NCBI RefSeq assembly: GCF_964033635.1
Contig: NZ_OZ035533.1
Coordinates: 2,790,001-2,854,000 of the forward strand
Length of the DNA: 64,000 nt
DNA from: Chitinophaga sp. MM2321
GTDB taxonomy: Bacteria > Bacteroidota > Bacteroidia > Chitinophagales > Chitinophagaceae
Direction: 5' to 3'
The notes below the pieces were generated by a model, which had not been told where the DNA came from, did not search any database, and saw only the letters and a program-made list of their open reading frames with translations. This document shows, one piece after another, positions 26,443 through 35,040 of this stretch (position 1 is its first letter; each line of letters begins with the position of its first letter). Made by a program: the position numbers and the translations under genes.

Positions 26443-29400
26443 TTAGAAACCGACATTAAGGCCAAAAGCAATGGTACGGGCAACCGGATAGGTGCCGTAA
26501 TCTATTCCGGGTGTGAGTGCAGAAGATATCCAGGGATCGCCTTCTGTTGTATTTACTTCCGGATTGTAACCACTATACCTGGTAAAAGTCCATAGGTTTT
26601 GAACGTTCAGGAACACCCTGGCACTTTTAACGAAAGTACCGGACAACACTTTATTAAACCGGTAGCCGAATGTGACGTTCTTGATCCTTAAGAAAGAAGC
26701 ATCTTCTATCAGCCAGGAAGAAATTGTACGGTTATTGGCAGAGAGACCCGGTTGAAAGGTTTTTCCATCACCGGGTTGCTCAGGTGATTTCCAGTAGTCC
26801 TTAAATTCAGCCCCAACCTGGTAGTAGTTGCTACGTTTCATCAGGTTAATCACATCTGCACCTTGCACGCCTTGCAATAAAATGCCAAGATCAAAATTCC
26901 GGTAAGTAAGACTGTTGTTGATACCGTAGGTAACTTTAGGAATGTTGTTACCGATGATGGTTTTATCCTGGTCATTAATCACACCATCGTTGTTGAGATC
27001 ACGGAACTTTGCATCGCCTGCATAAGTACCCGGAAGATGCGCTGATTTATCAATTTCACTTTGTGTTTGAAAAATGCCATCAAAAATATAACCGTAATAA
27101 CTACCCAGTGTGCTTCCTACCTGGGTAATATGGGTCAGGGAGTTTTCCTGTGCCCGGTTAGCCACAATGATCGGCGTACTGTTCGGCCCCAGGGATTCTA
27201 CGTTATTGCTGTTAAAAGATACGTTGATATTGGTGGTCCAGGTAAATTGCTGCTTGGCAATATTCCTTGTTTCCAGACCTATCTCCAGACCTTTGTTACG
27301 GAGTGCGCCCAGGTTCCTCAGATAGGTTTCAAAACCCGTCATCAGTGGCACCGGTACATTGAGCAGCAGGTTAGAGGTCAGTTTATTGTAGTAATCCACG
27401 GTCAGGTTGATCCTGTTTTCAAACAGTCCCAGATCGAGTCCCAGATCAAACTCCTTCGCTTGTTCCCAGCCCAGGTCCGGATTACCGAGGTTGCTCACGG
27501 CCAGGCCGTTTGCCACATTACCATCGCCTACGCCGAGGATATAGTTATAGGAATTGATCAAACCGATGGCGGCATAATCAGGAATCTGGTTGTTACCAAT
27601 AAGGCCATAACTGGCTCTGATCTTCAATTCGCTCACAGCTTTCAGGGGCCTCATAAATTCTTCCTGACCAATGCGCCAGCCTAATGAAGCGGAAGGAAAT
27701 GCACCCCATTTGTTGTTGGCACCGAACCTGGAGGAACCGTCCCTTCTGAAGGTAGCTGTTACCAGGTATTTCTGATCATAGTTATAGTTAACCCTTCCTA
27801 ACAGTGACAGCAGCGTCCATTGCGATTTTAAAGAACTACCGCCCGTTACGATACCCGCATTCAAAGTAGGTACCAGATCGTTCGGAAAGGAATTGGCATT
27901 CACTGCGGTTGAATTGAAAGTGGATTTCTGTTCTGTCACGCCCGCCAGTACATTCAGGTTGTGCTTACCGAAAGTATTGTTGTAGGTTAACGTATTCTCG
28001 TTGATCCAGCTGACATTGGTAGCAGAATAGGAACGTCCTGCTGACGGGTTTACCGTAATGTAAGAAGGAGAAAACCTGTTGTTGTTGAAAATATTTACAT
28101 CTGTGTTGATACTGGTTTTAAATGTCAGGTTTTTAGCAACATCAACTTCGGCAAAAATACTTCCCACGGTACTAAACTGGTTCATGGTATTCTGTATCCC
28201 TTTTCCAAATGCCAGTGGGTTGTTGTAGTTGATGGCCTGTGTAGTACCGTCATCAAAATGCAGCGTATAGGCGGTAGCGTAGCTGCCATCTGCATTATGT
28301 GTCGGATACAGGGAAGGTGTTGATAACACCGTTGTAGCAATCGCGCCATAATCAGCGATACCGCCTGCGATAGCAATATTATTACTGGTATAGGAAGGCG
28401 CCAGGCGCAGGCCAACACGTACCCTGTTGGATACTTTGGCATCTATATTACTTCTGAAAGCATATTTCTTATAACCGGAGTTAATAATAATACCATCCTG
28501 GTTCTGGTAGTTACCTGAAATATAATATTTAAGATTTTCTGTACCGCCGGAAGAAGACAGCTGGTAGTTTTGCGTAAGTGCTTTTCTGAAAAGCAGGTCG
28601 GACCAGTTGGTGGTAGGCAGTGATCCGGGATTCTTAAATTCTTCTGCGATCTTATAGGCCGGACTGTTCCTGACACTATTAGGATCATTGGCATTACCGC
28701 CTGCGTGTACCCAGTCCATATTCCGCGCATCAATCTGCCGCTGGGAATATTCTTCGTTTGTCATGACAGGTACTTTCTTGGCGATGTCCTGCCAGCCAAC
28801 ACTTGCGCTGAAATTTATCTGCGATTTACCGGCAACACCTTGTTTGGTGGTAATCAGTACTACGCCGTTAGAGCCTCTGGAGCCGTAGATGGCAGTAGCA
28901 GCAGCATCTTTCAGGATGTCTATTGATTGTATATCGCCGGGGTTTATGGCTGCCAGCGGGTTTACCGGCGACTGGTCACCGATATCACCTCCCTGTGCAG
29001 CTGCTGTATTCACGGAATTATCCAGTGGTACACCGTCTACAACATACAAGGGGGAATTACCGGCAGTGATGGAACCGGTACCTCTTATTTTTAAAGAGAT
29101 ACCACCGCCGGGTGCCGCAGATGTTTGTTGCACCTGCACACCGGCCACCTGACCGGTCAGTGCTTCACTGAAAGACAGTACAGCCCTGTCCTGCAATTGT
29201 TTTGCACCAACAGAAACGACCGAGCCGGTAATATCTTTTTTCGTTTGTGTGCCGTAACCCACTACCACTACCGTGTTCAGCGCGGAGCTGCCTTTTTCCA
29301 GTGCGGTATTAATGGTGTGGTTGTTATTCACCTTTACTTCAACCGTACCATATCCTACATAAGAGAACAGGAGGCTGCCGCTGGCAGGTGCGTGGATGGT

Positions 29401-29661
29401 AAAAGCGCCGGCGTTATCTGTAGCAGTACCGGTTTTAGTACCTTTTACCTGTACAGACACGCCAGGTAAAGGAGCATTGGTGCCTGTTTCCGTCACCTGT
29501 CCTTTTACTGTTATAAGGTCGGTGCTTTGGGCAGTTTGCGCGTTAGCCCGGAAATGAAGCGGAATAAGAAACAGGAACAGGCAGCAAAAAAGAACGCCTT
29601 TCGCATTTCTACAGCGTATGCTGGACGATCCCGGACTGTATAGAGATGATGTTTTTCTCAT
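26443..29661 (-). CDS. susC: SusC/RagA-family TonB-dependent glycan transporter (locus A)
   Basis: This outer-membrane TonB-dependent channel imports oligosaccharides together with SusD. I start at the ATG at 29661 (MRKTSSLYSPG), giving a signal peptide with core GVLFCCLFLFLIPLHFRA and 1072 residues. A carboxypeptidase-regulatory-like domain follows (VKGQVTETGTNAPLPGVSVQ), then the TonB box region VVVVGYGTQTKKDITGSV, the plug (IYGSRGSNGVVLITTKQG) and the long beta-barrel ending in GLNVGF with a terminal Phe. There is no STN domain, so this receptor is not wired to an ECF/FecR relay; a divergent DeoR-family regulator is the likelier control. It is the first gene of a same-strand run reaching the left window edge. 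Confidence 0.96.
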   Translation of the reverse strand: MRKTSSLYSPGSSSIRCRNAKGVLFCCLFLFLIPLHFRANAQTAQSTDLITVKGQVTETGTNAPLPGVSVQVKGTKTGTATDNAGAFTIHAPASGSLLFSYVGYGTVEVKVNNNHTINTALEKGSSALNTVVVVGYGTQTKKDITGSVVSVGAKQLQDRAVLSFSEALTGQVAGVQVQQTSAAPGGGISLKIRGTGSITAGNSPLYVVDGVPLDNSVNTAAAQGGDIGDQSPVNPLAAINPGDIQSIDILKDAAATAIYGSRGSNGVVLITTKQGVAGKSQINFSASVGWQDIAKKVPVMTNEEYSQRQIDARNMDWVHAGGNANDPNSVRNSPAYKIAEEFKNPGSLPTTNWSDLLFRKALTQNYQLSSSGGTENLKYYISGNYQNQDGIIINSGYKKYAFRSNIDAKVSNRVRVGLRLAPSYTSNNIAIAGGIADYGAIATTVLSTPSLYPTHNADGSYATAYTLHFDDGTTQAINYNNPLAFGKGIQNTMNQFSTVGSIFAEVDVAKNLTFKTSINTDVNIFNNNRFSPSYITVNPSAGRSYSATNVSWINENTLTYNNTFGKHNLNVLAGVTEQKSTFNSTAVNANSFPNDLVPTLNAGIVTGGSSLKSQWTLLSLLGRVNYNYDQKYLVTATFRRDGSSRFGANNKWGAFPSASLGWRIGQEEFMRPLKAVSELKIRASYGLIGNNQIPDYAAIGLINSYNYILGVGDGNVANGLAVSNLGNPDLGWEQAKEFDLGLDLGLFENRINLTVDYYNKLTSNLLLNVPVPLMTGFETYLRNLGALRNKGLEIGLETRNIAKQQFTWTTNINVSFNSNNVESLGPNSTPIIVANRAQENSLTHITQVGSTLGSYYGYIFDGIFQTQSEIDKSAHLPGTYAGDAKFRDLNNDGVINDQDKTIIGNNIPKVTYGINNSLTYRNFDLGILLQGVQGADVINLMKRSNYYQVGAEFKDYWKSPEQPGDGKTFQPGLSANNRTISSWLIEDASFLRIKNVTFGYRFNKVLSGTFVKSARVFLNVQNLWTFTRYSGYNPEVNTTEGDPWISSALTPGIDYGTYPVARTIAFGLNVGF

Positions 29662-29716
29662 TTGGTTGAACGTTTTTATTACTGACAATATAAATGACAT
29701 CACAAGGAAGTGAATT

Positions 29717-29744
29717 CAAATATAAACAAAATCGCAATAAACAA
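29717..29744 (-). promoter_or_regulatory. Candidate Bacteroidota promoter for the locus A operon
   Basis: On the minus strand 29724-29717 reads TATATTTG, which fits the Bacteroidota -7 consensus TAnnTTTG. A TTG at 29744-29742 could act as the -33 element, although the 17-nt spacer is shorter than the usual 19-21. It is about 55 bp upstream of the chosen susC start. Confidence 0.45.
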
Positions 29745-29751
29745 AAGTATT

Positions 29752-29801
29752 TTCGAAAAGTTTCGTAAAATATTTATTAAAATTCGAAAGGTTTCAAAAG
29801 A
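29752..29801. promoter_or_regulatory. Pair of putative DeoR-family operator boxes upstream of susC
   Basis: Two near-copies, TTCGAAAAGTTTCGTAAAA at 29752-29770 and TTCGAAAGGTTTCAAAAGA at 29783-29801, lie 31 bp apart, close to three helical turns. Each contains an inverted core: CGAAA-AG-TTTCG at 29754-29765 is perfect, and CGAAA-GG-TTTCA at 29785-29796 has one mismatch. They sit just upstream of the candidate susC promoter. DeoR-family proteins often bind clustered TTTC/TTTCG motifs, so the divergent regulator is the obvious candidate binder. Confidence 0.5.
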
Positions 29802-29957
29802 AATAAATAAAAGTAAAATATGTATTATAATGGCAATAACAAGTATATAGCAAGCAACCCGGCTATACAAAGTAGTATCTTTCAAAATAAAAAAGGAGAA
29901 TTGAAATAGAACAGGAAATGAAAGCACGAATTTAATGTTACCGAGTAATTATTTTCA

Positions 29958-29965
29958 TATCTTTG
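29958..29965 (+). promoter_or_regulatory. Candidate -7 box for the DeoR-family regulator
   Basis: TATCTTTG matches the TAnnTTTG consensus about 93 bp upstream of the regulator's ATG. No clear TTG -33 element is found at the right distance, so the assignment is tentative. A GAAACGAAAGCAGAAA cluster at 30008-30023 lies between it and the gene and could serve in autoregulation. Confidence 0.4.
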
Positions 29966-30057
29966 CTTTCTATCGACTTTTCAATGCAAATCAACAATTA
30001 CAACAAAGAAACGAAAGCAGAAATAGCATTGAACTATAAAGCCCTAAGAAACTTCAT

Positions 30058-30837
30058 ATGGATTTGAAAAAAGTAACTTCCACCGTTGAACGCCGTATGT
30101 TGATCCTCGAAAAATTAGATGCTGAAGGACAACTCGATGTAACTTCTTTAAGTAAAGATCTAAGCGTAAGCGAGGTAACCATTCGCAATGACCTGAACTG
30201 GCTGGAGAATAAAAACATGCTGATCAGGGCCCGCGGTGGCGCCATAAAAGCAGAACGCGTAGGCGCTGAATTTTCCCTGTCTGAAAAAAATAAACTTCAT
30301 TACCAGGAAAAACTGCGGATCGGTAAAGCAGCGGCATCCCTCGTAGAAAACGGCGATACCATTATACTCGACTCCGGTACAACGACCCTTGAAATCAATA
30401 ACAACCTTTCCAATATTGAATCATTAACAGTAATCACCAACGCACTCAATATTGCTAACCGGTTAGTAGAACATGAACATGTGAATGTGATCGTTCCCGG
30501 CGGACTATTAAGAAAAAATTCGTTGTCGCTTGTTGGTGCTACTGCGGAAGAAAGCTTTAAAAACTATTTCTGCGATAAACTATTCCTTGCAGTGGACGGC
30601 TTCAGCACCTTACACGGCCTGTCTACCCCCAATGTAGAAGAAGCACATCTAAACAGGGTGATGATCTCTATTGCCAAACAGGTAATTGTAGTAACTGATT
30701 CCAGTAAGTTTTACAAAAGAAGCTTCGCTTTTATTGCGCCGATAACAGATATAGATATTGTCGTAACAGATCCAGGTATTCCGGAAGAAGATAAAAAACG
30801 GCTGGAAACAGCGGGGATTAAGGTGATCATTGTTTAG
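30058..30837 (+). CDS. DeoR-family transcriptional regulator
   Basis: A 259-residue repressor-type protein. Residues about 10-60 form the DeoR winged helix (ILEKLDAEGQLDVTSLSKDL, then SVSEVTIRNDLNWLE and RARGGAI). The rest is a DeoRC sensor domain with EKLRIGKAAASLVENGDTII, LDSGTTTLEI and KLFLAVDGFS; this domain binds phosphorylated sugars in known members such as AgaR, GlpR and FruR. It is transcribed away from the glycan operon across a shared control region, the classic arrangement for a local regulator. I infer that a phosphorylated intermediate of the kinase/AgaS/aldolase branch is the inducer. The gene ends just before a strong bidirectional terminator. Confidence 0.94.
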   Translation: MDLKKVTSTVERRMLILEKLDAEGQLDVTSLSKDLSVSEVTIRNDLNWLENKNMLIRARGGAIKAERVGAEFSLSEKNKLHYQEKLRIGKAAASLVENGDTIILDSGTTTLEINNNLSNIESLTVITNALNIANRLVEHEHVNVIVPGGLLRKNSLSLVGATAEESFKNYFCDKLFLAVDGFSTLHGLSTPNVEEAHLNRVMISIAKQVIVVTDSSKFYKRSFAFIAPITDIDIVVTDPGIPEEDKKRLETAGIKVIIV

Positions 30838-30868
30838 GTCATGGCTCCTGCCCTGTTGATTAAATAAG

Positions 30869-30920
30869 AAAATGGAGAAGGGTTGTTTCAATTAGCATTG
30901 AAACAACCCTTCTCCATTTT
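30869..30920. terminator. Perfect 24-bp bidirectional terminator hairpin
   Basis: 30869-30892 and 30897-30920 are perfectly complementary over 24 bp with a TAGC loop. The arms begin AAAATGGAG and end CTCCATTTT, so there is a U-run on the transcript in both directions. It separates the plus-strand DeoR-family gene (ends 30837) from the convergent minus-strand GMC gene (ends 30932). Confidence 0.92.
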
Positions 30921-30931
30921 ATCTCCAACAT

Positions 30932-32644
30932 TTACAGATTTCCTTTCTTCAATTCACTGACTGCATAATCAGCCGCTCTTGCCGTGAGCGCCATATACGT
31001 AAGAGAAGGATTTTGGGTAGATGTAGAGGTCATGCAGGCGCCATCTGTTACAAATACGTTGCGGCATGTATGCAACTGGTTCCATTCATTGAGCAAGGAA
31101 GTAGCCGGATCTTTTCCCATCCTTACACCGCCCATCTCATGAATATCAAGCCCCGGCGCCATTTCAGACTTCTCTGTCTTTATATTTTTAAAGCCTGCTG
31201 CTGTAAACATTTCTGAGAGCTGCTCGAAATAATCATTCCGCATCTTTTCATCATTATCATCATAGTCTACAGCCACTTTCAGTAATGGAATTCCCCAGGC
31301 ATCTTTCTGTGTTGCATCCAGCGTTACCTTGTTGCTTTCTTTCGGGATGGTTTCGCCCATCATATGAGAACCGACGCGCCAGGGGCCCAGCGTGGATTTC
31401 AGCAGATTCCCTTTCAGGTTTCCGCCTACACCACTCGTATCCTGGGAGGAACTTCTGTAGCCTCCCAAACCGGCAGCATAGCCACGAAGAAAGCCTGTTT
31501 CCTGTTTGAAAACATTCCTAAAACGTGGTATGTATCCGGAAGAAGGTGATCGTCCATCCGTTGTAAATTCTTTCAGCCCATCGTACTCAGCGTTGATACG
31601 CGCACTATAATTGTGAAAAGCCAGGTACTTCCCCATCAGACCATTGTCGTTGCCCAATCCTGTTGGGAAACGGGAAGAGGTGGAATTCAACAATAGCAGG
31701 TTTGTATTCATCGTGCTAGCATTCACAAAAATAACCTTTGCATAAAAGTCAATTTCTTCCTTTGTTTGTGAATCAATTACTTTAACGCCTTTCGCTTTAC
31801 CTAATTGTTCGTCATATATCACTGAATGCACCACGGAAAATGGCCGTAAGGTCATATTCCCTGTTCGTTGCGCCCAGGGCAGTGTGGAAGAATTACTACT
31901 GAAGTAGCCACCAAATGGGCATCCCCGCTGACAAAGGGTGCGGTTCTGACATTTGGCGCGCCCCTGCTCAAAATGAATCGGCTCGGGTTTCGACAAATGC
32001 GCACAGCGTGAACTGATCACATGCCGGTCAGTATATTTTTTCTTTAATGACTTACTAAAATAATCTTCCACCGCGTTCAACGGGTAAGCAGGCAGAAACT
32101 CCCCATCAGGCAAAGACGCAAGCCCGTCTTTATTCCCGGAGATACCGGCAAATTTTTCTACATGACTATACCAGGGAGCCAGGTCTTTATAGCGAATAGG
32201 CCAGTCAACCGCAAAACCATCGCGGGCAGGCCCTTCAAAATCATACTCGCTCCAACGCTGGGTTTGGCGGGCCCACATTAGTGATTTTCCTCCAACCTGG
32301 TAACCTCTTATCCAGTCGAACGGTTTCTCCTGGATATAAGGATGTTCTGCATCCTTCACAAAGAAATGGAGCGCATCTTCCCGGAAAGCATAACACCTGC
32401 TCACAATAGGATTTGCTTCTTTTATTTCTGTCGTCAGTTCACCCCGGTGTTCAAATTCATAGGGGAATTTATTGGTCGTGGGGTAATCAATATTATGTTT
32501 CACATCACGTCCCCGTTCTAATACAAGCGTCTTCAGTCCTTTCTCCGAAAACTCTTTCGCGGCCCAGCCTCCGCTGATACCTGAACCGATCACGATTACA
32601 TCGTAAGTCCGTTCCTTTTCACTTTTAATATTCAAGTTGGCCAT
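30932..32644 (-). CDS. GMC-family FAD dehydrogenase, large subunit (glucoside 3-dehydrogenase-like)
   Basis: A 570-residue GMC oxidoreductase. The FAD dinucleotide-binding motif VIVIGSGISGGWAAKEF is at about residues 16-32; the C-terminal catalytic pair is the His in DIHEMGGVRMG near 503 and the Asn in STQNPSLTYMAL near 545. C232, C238 and C242 (CQNRTLCQRGCPFGG) have the C-x5-C-x3-C spacing known for the 3Fe-4S cluster in the catalytic subunit of bacterial FAD glucose dehydrogenase, which points to an electron-donating dehydrogenase rather than an oxidase. It has no signal peptide; its partner 9 bp upstream has a twin-arginine signal, so the two could be exported together. The substrate is probably a glucoside; the C3 position is an inference from related enzymes. 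Confidence 0.93.
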   Translation of the reverse strand: MANLNIKSEKERTYDVIVIGSGISGGWAAKEFSEKGLKTLVLERGRDVKHNIDYPTTNKFPYEFEHRGELTTEIKEANPIVSRCYAFREDALHFFVKDAEHPYIQEKPFDWIRGYQVGGKSLMWARQTQRWSEYDFEGPARDGFAVDWPIRYKDLAPWYSHVEKFAGISGNKDGLASLPDGEFLPAYPLNAVEDYFSKSLKKKYTDRHVISSRCAHLSKPEPIHFEQGRAKCQNRTLCQRGCPFGGYFSSNSSTLPWAQRTGNMTLRPFSVVHSVIYDEQLGKAKGVKVIDSQTKEEIDFYAKVIFVNASTMNTNLLLLNSTSSRFPTGLGNDNGLMGKYLAFHNYSARINAEYDGLKEFTTDGRSPSSGYIPRFRNVFKQETGFLRGYAAGLGGYRSSSQDTSGVGGNLKGNLLKSTLGPWRVGSHMMGETIPKESNKVTLDATQKDAWGIPLLKVAVDYDDNDEKMRNDYFEQLSEMFTAAGFKNIKTEKSEMAPGLDIHEMGGVRMGKDPATSLLNEWNQLHTCRNVFVTDGACMTSTSTQNPSLTYMALTARAADYAVSELKKGNL

Positions 32645-32653
32645 ATGCGTTTT

Positions 32654-33184
32654 TTATGATGCTTTTACAGGAAAATAACCGTCATAACGGCCAGGTACTA
32701 ATTCATAAACATCCAGGTGGGTCATTACATATTTGGAATTCAAATAGCCCTGGATGGTGCGGTCCTTCATTATCCGGTAAAAAACACCCATTTCTGCAGC
32801 TGCCTGCTGATCCTTTTCTATACCTACCAGCAAGGCTTCCCGGTTTTCACGGGTACTGTTTGTAAAAGAAGTTCCGTATTGTTTTTCAGCGGCTGCCGAC
32901 AACTGTTCCAGTCCCTTCATAAAAGCCTGCTGATCTTTGGTTTCATGGCAGTCATCTACCATCTTCAATACAAAAAGATGGAGGCCCAATTCCCTGGCGC
33001 CGGGTGTATTCGTAGCCGGAAGAATTGTTTCTGCAATTGCCTCCAGTAAAGTTTCCTGCTCCCTGCTGACAACAAGGTGCTTCAAACCGCCGGAAGATTT
33101 GCCCTTCCCGCCAAAACAGGAAGGCAAAATTGCAATGCCTCCCGAAATAATTAACAGGTTTCTGATAGCTGTACGCCTTTGCAT
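32654..33184 (-). CDS. Gluconate 2-dehydrogenase subunit 3 family protein with Tat-like signal
   Basis: From the ATG at 33184 the product is 176 residues. It begins MQRRTAIRNLLIISGGIA followed by ILPSCFGG, which combines a twin-arginine motif (RRTAIR) with a possible lipobox Cys. The rest is helical and fits the gluconate 2-dehydrogenase subunit 3 family (LLEAIAETILPATNTPGARE; FMKGLEQLSAAAEKQYG; GYLNSKYVMTHLDVYELVPG). In FAD sugar dehydrogenases this small gamma subunit acts as a maturation and export partner for the GMC subunit. The GMC gene starts 9 bp downstream. A TTG two codons upstream of the ATG is possible but less likely. A cytochrome c subunit is not found next to them. Confidence 0.9.
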   Translation of the reverse strand: MQRRTAIRNLLIISGGIAILPSCFGGKGKSSGGLKHLVVSREQETLLEAIAETILPATNTPGARELGLHLFVLKMVDDCHETKDQQAFMKGLEQLSAAAEKQYGTSFTNSTRENREALLVGIEKDQQAAAEMGVFYRIMKDRTIQGYLNSKYVMTHLDVYELVPGRYDGYFPVKAS

Positions 33185-33265
33185 ATTCAATTCATTTTCT
33201 TGTATAAAACCGGCGAAACAGGTACGGGTATATTATCCCGTAACCTGTTCGTCGTATCATTTCCG

Positions 33266-34114
33266 TTATTTTATTTTTTCCATCACCTGGTTGTAATATC
33301 CGAGGCTTTGGCCAATTTCCGTCAGGTTATTGCGGGGGTTCGTTTCATATTCAACCGCCAGGATACCTGTAAACTTTTGCTGGTGTAATTCTTTCAACAT
33401 ACCATCTATATTGCAGATGCCCGTTCCCCATATAGTGTCCACTCCTCCTGTGGCAGGCGTTGTAATATCTTTGAAATGCACTTCAAAGATGCGGCCTTCC
33501 AGTTTCTTCAAACATTCAATGGGGTCCATTCCGGAGCGGGTCCAGTGTCCTACATCTGCACAGGCGCCGATATATTTGCTGCTGTTTTCCAAAGCGGCCA
33601 GCAAGGTATCAGGATGCGCGTAATGCGAAGGGCTTGGATGATTATGGATAGCTACCTGTATCTGGTATTCTTCGCAGAGCCGGGAAACCAGTTCCAGATC
33701 ATCAGGATGAGGTTCCGATACAATATTCCGGAGGTCCATGGCTTTTGCGAATGCAAACAACTCCCGCCATCCTTCCGGAGAATCCGGTGTGTATACGCCA
33801 AAGTCGATGAGTTTTACATCCTGCTTTGCAAGATAGTCCAGTACCAGTTTCCGCTTTTCTTCACTCATCCCGGCCTCCATTTTACCTTCTATGCCACCAC
33901 CGATAGGCTGTCCCGGGAAAGCACCCAGGAAGTGGATACCCGCTTCTTTCGCCTTGTCTACTGTTTCAAAAAAGGTAAACTCCCGGAATGACCATGCAAT
34001 AACAGCCAGGTCCCAGGGCGCGCTACCCGCCTTCTTTTGCTCCGGCTGATTACAAGCCGTGTAACCTACTGCAAACAGAATGGCCAGCAGCAATATCGAT
34101 AATTTCTTCATCAT
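33266..34114 (-). CDS. Lipoprotein TIM-barrel sugar isomerase/epimerase-like protein
   Basis: The ATG at 34114 (or 34111) begins a lipoprotein signal with lipobox VGYTAC, giving 282 residues. The remainder is a xylose-isomerase-like/AP-endonuclease-2 barrel: WDLAVIAWSFREFTFFETVD, SEPHPDDLELVSRLCEEYQ (Glu ligand region), AIHNHPSPSHYAHPDT, GACADVGHWTRSG, IFEVHFKDI and ILAVEYET. These Glu, His, Asp and Glu residues fit a divalent metal site. Members exported as lipoproteins beside sugar oxidoreductases include enzymes that eliminate the aglycone from 3-keto-glycosides; that is my preferred role, by analogy. It lies 42 bp after the GH16 gene and 81 bp before the subunit 3 gene. Confidence 0.88.
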   Translation of the reverse strand: MMKKLSILLLAILFAVGYTACNQPEQKKAGSAPWDLAVIAWSFREFTFFETVDKAKEAGIHFLGAFPGQPIGGGIEGKMEAGMSEEKRKLVLDYLAKQDVKLIDFGVYTPDSPEGWRELFAFAKAMDLRNIVSEPHPDDLELVSRLCEEYQIQVAIHNHPSPSHYAHPDTLLAALENSSKYIGACADVGHWTRSGMDPIECLKKLEGRIFEVHFKDITTPATGGVDTIWGTGICNIDGMLKELHQQKFTGILAVEYETNPRNNLTEIGQSLGYYNQVMEKIK

Positions 34115-34156
34115 GCTATTTATTTTTCGTTCTGAAATTTCATTACTCAATATAGG

Positions 34157-35023
34157 TTATTGAAACACTCTTACATAATCCAATATATAAGATTGTGGAA
34201 AGATGGCATCATCGATCTTCCCACCCCATGCACCACCCAGCGCCAGGTTCAGGAGCAGGAAATGCGGTTTCCGGAAAGCGTTCTCTTTACCCACACCAGC
34301 ATTATCAAGTGGAAAAGTATGAAAGCGGTGTTCATCATAATAAAAATCAATCCGGTCATCTTTCCATTCAATGGCATAAATATGAAAACCATCTGTAGGA
34401 GACACCTCACTTTTTGTACCCATCATGGAAGTATGTTTCTTTTTCTGTGGATCTTCATAATGTGCATTCCCGTGAACACGTGCAGAATCGTGTCCTACAA
34501 ATTCCATGATATCGATCTCGCCGCAACGCGGCCATCCGATTACGGGTTCATTATCACCAAGCGTCCAGATGGCGGGCCATACACCCATGCCACGGGGAAG
34601 TTTTGCCCGTACTTCTATTCTGCCGTATGTCCATGATGCTTTTCCCTGCGTAACAATGCAGGCAGACGTATAGGAGGCGCTATCCGGGTGAAACTGCCAC
34701 TCGTTACTTCCCGGCTGGTGAAAGGCATTGGCGAACTTTTCTTTTCTGCCTTCTATGATGAGATGCCCACCGGCAACCCGGGCATTCTCGGTGCGGGCGG
34801 TCGTGTAATACTGCTCCTCGTTATTCCTGACAAAGCCTTCCTGGTAACTCCATTTTGTACTATCCGGCAATCCGTCTCTATCAAATTCATCTGACCATAC
34901 CAATGTTTTAAATTCGCCCGAACCGCCGCCGGAGGCCTGCACTTTCGCAGGCTGGCTACACGAAGAAGCCAGCAGCCCTGCTGTAATGGTTGCCAGGCAA
35001 AGGCCGTTTAATTTCTTTATCAT
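34157..35023 (-). CDS. GH16-family endo-glucanase/laminarinase-like lipoprotein
   Basis: A 288-residue lipoprotein (signal ending LLASSCSQP) consisting of one GH16 jelly-roll. The catalytic motif GEIDIMEFVGHD places the nucleophile at E169, the helper Asp at D171 and the acid/base at E174. The extra Met between D and E is the beta-bulge form found in laminarinase-type GH16 rather than in kappa-carrageenases. Other conserved segments are LVWSDEFDRDGLPD at the N-terminus and FHIYAIEWKDDRIDFYYD. GH16 enzymes of this type cut beta-1,3- or mixed beta-glucans and some galactans. I start at 35023; an ATG at 35041 touches the previous gene's stop codon. Confidence 0.94.
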   Translation of the reverse strand: MIKKLNGLCLATITAGLLASSCSQPAKVQASGGGSGEFKTLVWSDEFDRDGLPDSTKWSYQEGFVRNNEEQYYTTARTENARVAGGHLIIEGRKEKFANAFHQPGSNEWQFHPDSASYTSACIVTQGKASWTYGRIEVRAKLPRGMGVWPAIWTLGDNEPVIGWPRCGEIDIMEFVGHDSARVHGNAHYEDPQKKKHTSMMGTKSEVSPTDGFHIYAIEWKDDRIDFYYDEHRFHTFPLDNAGVGKENAFRKPHFLLLNLALGGAWGGKIDDAIFPQSYILDYVRVFQ

Positions 35024-35040
35024 AAAACCTGTTTTAATCA

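Larger units (their letters stand above)
29662..30057. other. Divergent regulatory region between susC and the DeoR-family gene
   Basis: This 396-bp AT-rich non-coding stretch separates the minus-strand glycan operon from the plus-strand regulator. It holds a candidate promoter for each direction, two CGAAAnnTTTCG-like boxes 31 bp apart and a further GAAACGAAAG cluster just ahead of the regulator. No convincing gene is present. Confidence 0.75.

Noticed and set aside
27061..27684. 207-codon plus-strand open frame opposite the locus A SusC gene
   Set aside because: Shadow of the TonB receptor coding strand with no protein-like motifs.
29700..29927. Minus-strand 75-codon frame rich in hydrophobic residues in the susC/DeoR intergenic region
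   Set aside because: Its composition follows from AT-rich DNA, it would cover the candidate promoter and operator boxes of susC, and no family resemblance is seen.
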